Origin: Thermogutta terrifontis | Lineage (GTDB): Bacteria; Planctomycetota; Planctomycetia; Pirellulales; Thermoguttaceae | Direction: 5' to 3' | Assembly: GCF_002277955.1 (NCBI RefSeq) | Contig: NZ_CP018477.1 | Span: 1,674,001-1,738,000, forward strand | DNA length: 64,000 nt | Shown: positions 58,591 to 64,000 of the stretch, one piece after another | How positions within the stretch are numbered: the first letter of the stretch is position 1 | Layout: each line of letters starts with the position of its first letter | Translations under genes and position numbers: made by a program | The notes under the pieces: generated by a model | What the model saw: the letters and a program-made list of their open reading frames with translations, nothing else | Told to the model about the DNA's origin: nothing | Databases searched by the model: none

Positions 58591-58731
58591 ATTTTGCAGC
58601 AGGACGGGGGCGTGCCGCTGGCGGTAAATGAAGGGTAAAGTCGCCGGGGCAAGAAAATCGGACCCTGAATCTTCACGGTGCGGGCGAAAATTTCGTCCGG
58701 CCGTCAAATGAGAGCTGGACCGTCAGGAAGT

Positions 58732-61700
58732 TCACCCGCCCAGAGGAACAGTTGGCGAGCGGCTAATCTCCAGGGATTTGGCATCGTCCACTTTGACCGT
58801 TTTGGTGGAATACCAGAAGTAGATTCGCCGCGCTGTCGTCTTCTGAATTGGGCCACCGAGAAATTCCTGCCGGTACAGCTCTGCTGGAACATCCCCGTCA
58901 CCTTCCAGAACCAGGAGCGTTTTCGATTCATCCAGAGACAGACGCCTTGCCCGGGCCGCGTGGAATTGGGCTTCTACAGTGACGTTTCCCAGAGCCACGA
59001 GCTCGAGATGGGGTCTTTGCTCTCCCGGTCCGAAAATCTGAAACGCGGTGAGCTCCTGGCAGTTAAGCACCATGCCATCCGGACCCAGCAGCGCGGGATC
59101 GTCAGGCAAACTCTGGGCAGACCACGTGGTCACTCCGCCATACCGAGCTTTGACTCGGCCATAACAACCCACCTGCCGCTGTTGGATGTTTCCCTCCAAT
59201 CGCTGGTGGAAACTGATGTCCAGCATGACGAGGCGTTGATTCGGTGGATTGGCTTGGGGAGAGCCAGTGTCCTGATCGGGGTTTGTCTTAGGTGAGGGGT
59301 TTTCCTGTGAGTTATCTTCCCGTCCTTGATCAGGCTGACCCTGTGTTACGGGGCGTGTTACTCCATCAGCCGAAAAAATCCCGGTGAGACTGGACGCCTG
59401 GCGGACAGTTCCGAACCGGCCTGGTCCGGGTGCGGAGACCCGGCCGCTCAAGAAATCCACACTGATTTCGCTGACCCGCAACATATCCCGGGCAACGAGA
59501 TTGCCGGATGGATCAAGCTCGAGATTCTCCACGTATACATTTCCGATTGCTCGGGCTAACCGCACCTGATGTCCTTTGAAACTGGAAAGACTGGAAAGGA
59601 TGACGGGCTCTTCGAGTTCAATTCCCAGCGCATCGGCCTGCAGACGCCTCGGACCGGAGGTAAGTTGAACGCCTCCGTGGAAGGAAATCGTTCGCCCGGC
59701 GAAGTCCATGCCCTGGTTCCATTGAATGGCAACTCGGTCCTCCGCGGAGACGGGAATCATCTGCTCAGCAGATTTTTCTATGTCGAGGCGTCCCACGCCG
59801 GCAACGGAGAGAAGGTTCCGACCGCGGTCGAGGAAGATCTGATAACCCGTCAGGGCCAGCCCGCGGCCAGCCACGTAGGCGGGATTACCAGTGAGTGAGA
59901 ATATCGTGGAAGGCCGCGTGGGGTGGGTCACCTCGAGGTGATCGCCGCGGAGTTGCAGCGGGTGAAGGTCTGCCTGCTGGGGCCGTTCGTCGGCAACGAC
60001 GCTGCCGTCCGCGGAAAGGGCTGTTAATTCTGCCGCTTGGCCTGGATAAGCCGCGAACTCCATTCGCAGCAGGTTGGCCCGCAAGGCTATCTGACCGGTA
60101 TTCGTCATTAAAGCTGAACTGTCATCCTTTCCGGCGGACTGTTCAACCGCCTGGGGACGAATCCCATGCGATGCTCGAGAAGTTTGTGTTGGTAGGGCAT
60201 TGTCCCACTTGATCCAGGCTTCCAGGCGATCAGATTGAGCGGCGAACTGAGAAGAGGTAAGTTCTACAGCCGATTGGGCCACGAAGCGGCGAAGCCGAAG
60301 CGAGGCAAAATCTGTCGCGCGTAAACCGGCGTCTGCCCAGCACCAGATCTCCTGGGCATTGAGAGTCCCCAGGTCGCCAGCCTCAATTTGAACGCCTCCC
60401 TGCAGCGCGGCGACGCGTTCGTTGGACCCGGTGGTAAATGTCAGGCTGCGTCCCCAGGTCAGTATCCATTCCTGAGAAGAGTTGGTGGGCGTGAACTGGG
60501 CCTTGCCGGGCCCCACAGCCGCCAGCATCTCAATGTCTCCCGCCGAGGTTAGTTGGCATTGCACCGCCAGTGCGGAAAACTGATCTTTTCCCCTTTTTCC
60601 CTGCACGCCGTTGGAACCACCCAGAGACATGGCCCCGGAAGCGGCGTCGTAGCGAAGGTCCTCGCCCTGCAATTCGCCATTCCAGGTGGGAAACACGATT
60701 CGGACGGGACGGCCGATGGCCCGGACGAGGTGGATAGACCATCTCGATGACCCAGGAATCGGCTTCTTCACACTCGACGGATCAGGCGACGCTGGGGTTT
60801 CCGCGGGCGGCGCACTTGTGCTGTTTGACGGTCCTGCCTCCTGAAAAGTGACCACAAGCTGCTGGCATCGAAGCTGTAACACGCTTTGGCTGTTCTGGGT
60901 CCGTGAAATTTCTACCCGGTCTTCCAGGGTCAGTGTTTTCTGTGCCGGAACGAAGAGCAGGGGCCCCTGGCACGAAATATCGAGCGCCTCATCTCGCGAA
61001 GGCGGGGATGGGGAATCCATGGCCCCCTTCGCTTGCGGTTTGTCGGAGCTCCTGACGGTCTCAAGATCGATGTGGAGGCGATCCACATGGCGGAGCAAAA
61101 ACCGATCGATATTGAGCGGTTCCTGCTCGAATCCTCCACGCGAGAACGGCGTCCTCCCCCGGAAAACAATTTCCATTCCCGCTCCCCGGGCACGATGTTT
61201 TCCCCAGGAAAGTTCCAGAGGATGATTCGTCCAGACGCGGTGCTCCGTGACTGTGATGTCGCGAGTCGTGAGTCGGAAATCCGGATGATCCTGGGTGGGA
61301 TTTTCACCTCGCACGACGACATTGCCCAGCAATTGGCCAGCGATGAAACGTCCGATTCGGGCTGTCCTCAGGTCAAGGGGCCGATCAAACTGGAAAATCG
61401 CGCCATCGAGCGCTTCGAGGATAAGTATTTCCGGTAGATTCGACGGCCATTTTGGGGACGCTGACGTGCGGGAATCAAAGACCAAAAGGCACGGCCGAAC
61501 CAGCACACGCCCTTCACCGAGATTCCAGTAGTCCTGGAAAAGCAGCGTCGTCTGGTCAATTTCCAGCATTTTGGCATTTTTGATGAGCTGACTGCGACCG
61601 GGAAAGAAAGCCGAAAGTGCCTGCAGTCGCTGTTGAAGCCGCTGGTCAGCGGGAAAATCCACACTTCGCTGGGAACTTCCGTGAAGGTCTGGTTGAGGCT

Positions 61701-61794
61701 CGATAAGAGGCACTGCCAACACGGCATACAGGTGGTAGGCCGCGGCCGTCACCAAAAGGCTCACAATGATCTGTGCCCAGCGGTGCCTCAGCAT
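58732..61794 (-). CDS. Large LptC/LptA (OstA)-like envelope protein
   Basis: A 1020-residue protein with one N-terminal hydrophobic helix (about residues 9-31, IIVSLLVTAAAYHLYAVLAV) and a long beta-rich periplasmic part. Repeated OstA-like patterns are visible: LTTRDITVTEHRVWTNHPLE (LptC-like, about residue 180), FAAYPGQAAELTALSADGS and LRGDHLEVTHPTRPSTIFSL (LptA-like, about 610-660), and ALTGYQIFLDRGRNLLSVAG. Ordinary LptC and LptA have about 190 residues each, so this may be a fused or expanded form. It is two bases downstream of kdsC and follows kdsD, which supports a role in lipopolysaccharide transport. The exact domain borders are uncertain. Confidence 0.7.
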   Translation of the reverse strand: MLRHRWAQIIVSLLVTAAAYHLYAVLAVPLIEPQPDLHGSSQRSVDFPADQRLQQRLQALSAFFPGRSQLIKNAKMLEIDQTTLLFQDYWNLGEGRVLVRPCLLVFDSRTSASPKWPSNLPEILILEALDGAIFQFDRPLDLRTARIGRFIAGQLLGNVVVRGENPTQDHPDFRLTTRDITVTEHRVWTNHPLELSWGKHRARGAGMEIVFRGRTPFSRGGFEQEPLNIDRFLLRHVDRLHIDLETVRSSDKPQAKGAMDSPSPPSRDEALDISCQGPLLFVPAQKTLTLEDRVEISRTQNSQSVLQLRCQQLVVTFQEAGPSNSTSAPPAETPASPDPSSVKKPIPGSSRWSIHLVRAIGRPVRIVFPTWNGELQGEDLRYDAASGAMSLGGSNGVQGKRGKDQFSALAVQCQLTSAGDIEMLAAVGPGKAQFTPTNSSQEWILTWGRSLTFTTGSNERVAALQGGVQIEAGDLGTLNAQEIWCWADAGLRATDFASLRLRRFVAQSAVELTSSQFAAQSDRLEAWIKWDNALPTQTSRASHGIRPQAVEQSAGKDDSSALMTNTGQIALRANLLRMEFAAYPGQAAELTALSADGSVVADERPQQADLHPLQLRGDHLEVTHPTRPSTIFSLTGNPAYVAGRGLALTGYQIFLDRGRNLLSVAGVGRLDIEKSAEQMIPVSAEDRVAIQWNQGMDFAGRTISFHGGVQLTSGPRRLQADALGIELEEPVILSSLSSFKGHQVRLARAIGNVYVENLELDPSGNLVARDMLRVSEISVDFLSGRVSAPGPGRFGTVRQASSLTGIFSADGVTRPVTQGQPDQGREDNSQENPSPKTNPDQDTGSPQANPPNQRLVMLDISFHQRLEGNIQQRQVGCYGRVKARYGGVTTWSAQSLPDDPALLGPDGMVLNCQELTAFQIFGPGEQRPHLELVALGNVTVEAQFHAARARRLSLDESKTLLVLEGDGDVPAELYRQEFLGGPIQKTTARRIYFWYSTKTVKVDDAKSLEISRSPTVPLGG

Positions 61795-61796
61795 TT

Positions 61797-62426
61797 TTAA
61801 AAGATGTGTGAAGCGGTAATGACGGCACAGTTCTTCCGATCCGATCCCGCGTTTCCCCGTTCTTCGGCGAGATAGCTATCCAGAAGCGTGGACCAGAGAC
61901 GCTGAGTTCGAAGAACCAATTCGATCACCTCGCGGAGTGCCCCCCAGCCGCCTGGTGCGGTCGTCACATAATGGGCCGCCGTGCGCACGTCCCAAGCGGC
62001 ATCAGCCACGGCCACGCCGAGTCCCACCTGTTGCAGCACGGAAATGTCGGGCAAATCATCTCCTACGTAGCAGAGCTCGTAACGGGACAACCCCCACATG
62101 TTAAGGACGCTTTCTACCGCCGGCCATTTCGGCCCAACGCCTTGAATCACCTGGTCGACGCCCATCTCTCTGGCGCGCTGTTCCACAACAACGGACCGTC
62201 GTTTGCTGAGCAGTCCCAACCGGTAGCCCGCTTTTTTCCAGAGCAGGCACCCCATTCCGTCTCGCACGTGAAATGCCTTCAGTTCGTAACCGCGTTCACT
62301 GAGCCAGAGTTGGCCGTTCGTCAAAACCCCGTCCACATCGGAAATGATCGCGCGAATTGCCAGACAGCGTTGGCGGAGATCATCGGGCAGGTCCGGGGCG
62401 GTATCCATTGAGTGAAGGGGCGGCAT
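61797..62426 (-). CDS. kdsC: 3-deoxy-D-manno-octulosonate 8-phosphate phosphatase
   Basis: A 209-residue C0-type HAD phosphatase that makes Kdo from Kdo 8-phosphate. Motif I is SDVDGVLTNG with the nucleophile Asp. FHVRDGMGCLLWKKAGYRLG and YVGDDLPDISVLQQVGLG (motif IV) are typical. Motif II reads LLSKRRS where most KdsC have TGRxS. ATG 62426 has GAGG six bases upstream; ATG 62429 and 62462 are in frame too. It lies between kdsD and the LptC/A-like gene. Confidence 0.92.
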   Translation of the reverse strand: MPPLHSMDTAPDLPDDLRQRCLAIRAIISDVDGVLTNGQLWLSERGYELKAFHVRDGMGCLLWKKAGYRLGLLSKRRSVVVEQRAREMGVDQVIQGVGPKWPAVESVLNMWGLSRYELCYVGDDLPDISVLQQVGLGVAVADAAWDVRTAAHYVTTAPGGWGALREVIELVLRTQRLWSTLLDSYLAEERGNAGSDRKNCAVITASHIF

Positions 62427-62507
62427 CATCGACCTCGTTACGATTTCACGTACGTGCTGCATGCAAGTTTCGTTGGTTTTATTGAAAACGAGAAAGCCCG
62501 AAAATTT

Positions 62508-63674
62508 TCAGTCCGTTTGATTAGAGCCACTCCGTTTAGCGTGGTCGAGGGGAATGATTGTCGGTGGTAAATCCCTCGTCCTGTCGATGGATTGTGCGGA
62601 CACATTGCCCCGTTGCGGATGCCGGACGCATTCGTCATCCGCCGCAAACTCGGCTTCGATGGCACTGGAAGCCTCGGGAAACAAGCCGATCACATCGGTA
62701 ATATCGAGCAGACCACACGGGTGGTTATCCTTATCGACAACGGGAAGTTCGCTGATTTTTTTCCGGGCAAGAAGGGCCACGGCTTCCCGAAGAGGAGTCC
62801 CCAGCAAGACGGTGATCGGAGATCGAGTCATATACTCGGAGACAGGTTCGTCGAGAACGGATTCGCGACGGCTCTCCAACAATTTTGCCAGGTCACTATC
62901 TGTGAAAATGCCGGTCAATCGCCCCTCATCGTCGAGAAGCATAATCGCTCCCGTGCGACGGCCGGGGAGTCGGGTCTCCACGATGATCTGGCGGATGGTA
63001 TGTCGCTCGGAAGCCAAACGACACTGGGAAAGAGGACGCATCTGGTCCTCGACCCGGCCGAGTTTACGACCGAGACTCCCACCTGGATGGAACCGGGCGA
63101 AATCCTCCGGCCGAAATCCGCGGAGGTACGAGAGCGTCAGAGCGATCGCGTCTCCCACGGCGAGCATGACGGCCGTCGTGGTGGTGGGTGCGAGTTGTAA
63201 ATGCCCAGCTTCGCCCACACTACCCAGTGCGATCACCGTGGCCGCTGCGCGACCGAGCCGGCTCTCTTCGCGGCTGGTAATCGCGATAATGGGGACATCC
63301 ATTTCGCGGAAAAAGGGAAGTAACCGAACAACTTCTTCGGTTTCTCCACTCCACGAGAGCACAATGGCCACGTCTCCGCGGCGGATTCTTCCCAGGTCTC
63401 CATGCACAGCCTCGGCCGGATGAAGAAAATGACTCGGCGTGCCGGTGGACGCCAGTGTGGCGGAGATTTTCTGCCCAATGAGGCCCGCCTTTCCGATTCC
63501 TGTGACAATGACATTCCCGGAACAGGAATGGATGATGGCAACGGCCTTGCAAAAGGAAGGACCGAGACAACCGGCCGCCTGAACGACCGCCCGGCCGATG
63601 GTACTGACGACATCCCGAGCAAAGCGGAGTTGTTCAAACTCTGAGTGTTTGCTGAGAGCTGCATCCGTGCCCAT
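62508..63674 (-). CDS. kdsD: Arabinose-5-phosphate isomerase
   Basis: A 388-residue enzyme that makes D-arabinose 5-phosphate from D-ribulose 5-phosphate, the first step to Kdo. A SIS domain occupies about residues 30-200 (NVIVTGIGKAGLIGQKISAT, FLHPAEAVHGDLGRI, VLSWSGETEEVVRL), and two CBS domains follow (GRLTGIFTDSDLAKLLE and KISELPVVDKDNHPCGLLD). A ~50-residue tail is extra. ATG 63674 has AAGGAT upstream; the open frame above it lacks SIS features. kdsC follows after 81 bases. Confidence 0.94.
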   Translation of the reverse strand: MGTDAALSKHSEFEQLRFARDVVSTIGRAVVQAAGCLGPSFCKAVAIIHSCSGNVIVTGIGKAGLIGQKISATLASTGTPSHFLHPAEAVHGDLGRIRRGDVAIVLSWSGETEEVVRLLPFFREMDVPIIAITSREESRLGRAAATVIALGSVGEAGHLQLAPTTTTAVMLAVGDAIALTLSYLRGFRPEDFARFHPGGSLGRKLGRVEDQMRPLSQCRLASERHTIRQIIVETRLPGRRTGAIMLLDDEGRLTGIFTDSDLAKLLESRRESVLDEPVSEYMTRSPITVLLGTPLREAVALLARKKISELPVVDKDNHPCGLLDITDVIGLFPEASSAIEAEFAADDECVRHPQRGNVSAQSIDRTRDLPPTIIPLDHAKRSGSNQTD

Positions 63675-64000
63675 ATTGGGGATCCTTCCATATTGGCGGC
63701 GTGGACCAGGCTTGGAGGCCGCGACGACCTGATTGCGAATTTCATGGAACCGGTCCACCGAATCTCCCGCCAGGCTCCGCAATTCTACCCAGCTTTCCAG
63801 GAAGCCGCAACGCGAGAATGAGAGAGGCGTGGATTTTGGAGTTACCCGCAGGAAAACTACAAAATGCACCAGGATATGGAAAGTTGCTTGGACGTTGTCT
63901 TTGTCTCAGATTTCTCAGATTGTGTAGACTACCGCAGTATGTGACTTTACAATTTGCGTGTTCTTTTCCTAAACACTGTCAGTTCTTTAGTATGTTCAAA
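63675..64000. other. Upstream region of kdsD, nothing recognised
   Basis: About 325 bases to the window edge. It should contain the kdsD promoter, but no convincing box pair or gene was found. Confidence 0.4.

Noticed and set aside
58681-58699. Hairpin between pncA and the LptC/A-like gene as a terminator
   Set aside because: The nine-base stem leaves almost no loop and no T-tract follows on either strand.

Overview
The window reads as a chromosomal segment of a planctomycete, most likely a Thermogutta-like member of the Pirellulales. This is inference from gene content and protein style: several secreted or Tat-exported Gfo/Idh/MocA oxidoreductases, an AraC-type regulator with a LacI-like sensor domain, long insertions in complex I subunits, DoxX and DUF3047 proteins, moderate-to-high GC, and LPS-type envelope genes. 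I recognise about 47 protein genes and one tRNA. No rRNA, CRISPR array, prophage or intact insertion sequence is visible.

Layout. Positions 1-5.2 kb hold the 5' end of a nucleoside hydrolase, a DoxX-like membrane protein, a Gfo/Idh oxidoreductase and a sugar isomerase/epimerase-like TIM-barrel protein. Positions 5.2-13.7 kb form an L-arabinose locus: a divergent XylR-like regulator faces araD, araA, a sodium:solute symporter and a secreted GH51 arabinofuranosidase, closed by a strong terminator. No ribulokinase gene is present. Positions 13.7-17.7 kb carry an extremely acidic repeat protein, scpB, a membrane-anchored unknown, tRNA-Glu and csrA. Positions 18.1-30.5 kb are a respiratory complex I cluster in the order nuoI, DUF2203, nuoA, C, D, H, J, K, L, M, N; nuoB, E, F and G are absent here. 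Positions 30.6-37.2 kb hold an unknown gene, a TatD-family nuclease, a divergent HSP90 and a large TPR protein.

Positions 37.6-52.9 kb are mostly on the minus strand: an HD-domain hydrolase with purB, a PII protein, a second Tat-type Gfo/Idh oxidoreductase, the housekeeping run ribH-nusB-ftsY, rho, and a DUF3047-polA-coaE run. A plus-strand methyltransferase with a signal peptide sits among them. Positions 53.5-58.6 kb are an NAD cofactor cluster: pncB and nadE overlap by four bases and are followed by an NrtR-like Nudix regulator and pncA. Positions 58.7-63.7 kb (minus) are a Kdo/LPS cluster: kdsD, kdsC and a 1020-residue LptC/LptA-like protein.

The most notable unexplained item is an interspersed non-coding repeat found three times in gene gaps (about 16.86-17.07, 37.27-37.48 inverted, and 53.06-53.34 kb). 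Each copy has a shared ATCCCCACTTTTC end and a hairpin of the AGGGGCAATTC / GAATTGCCCCT type at the other end. Other points of interest are the probable CTG start and cysteine cluster of the DoxX protein, the acidic repeat protein, the HSP90-TPR gene pair, the split complex I locus with enlarged loops, the arabinose locus without a kinase, and a candidate operator over the pncB promoter.
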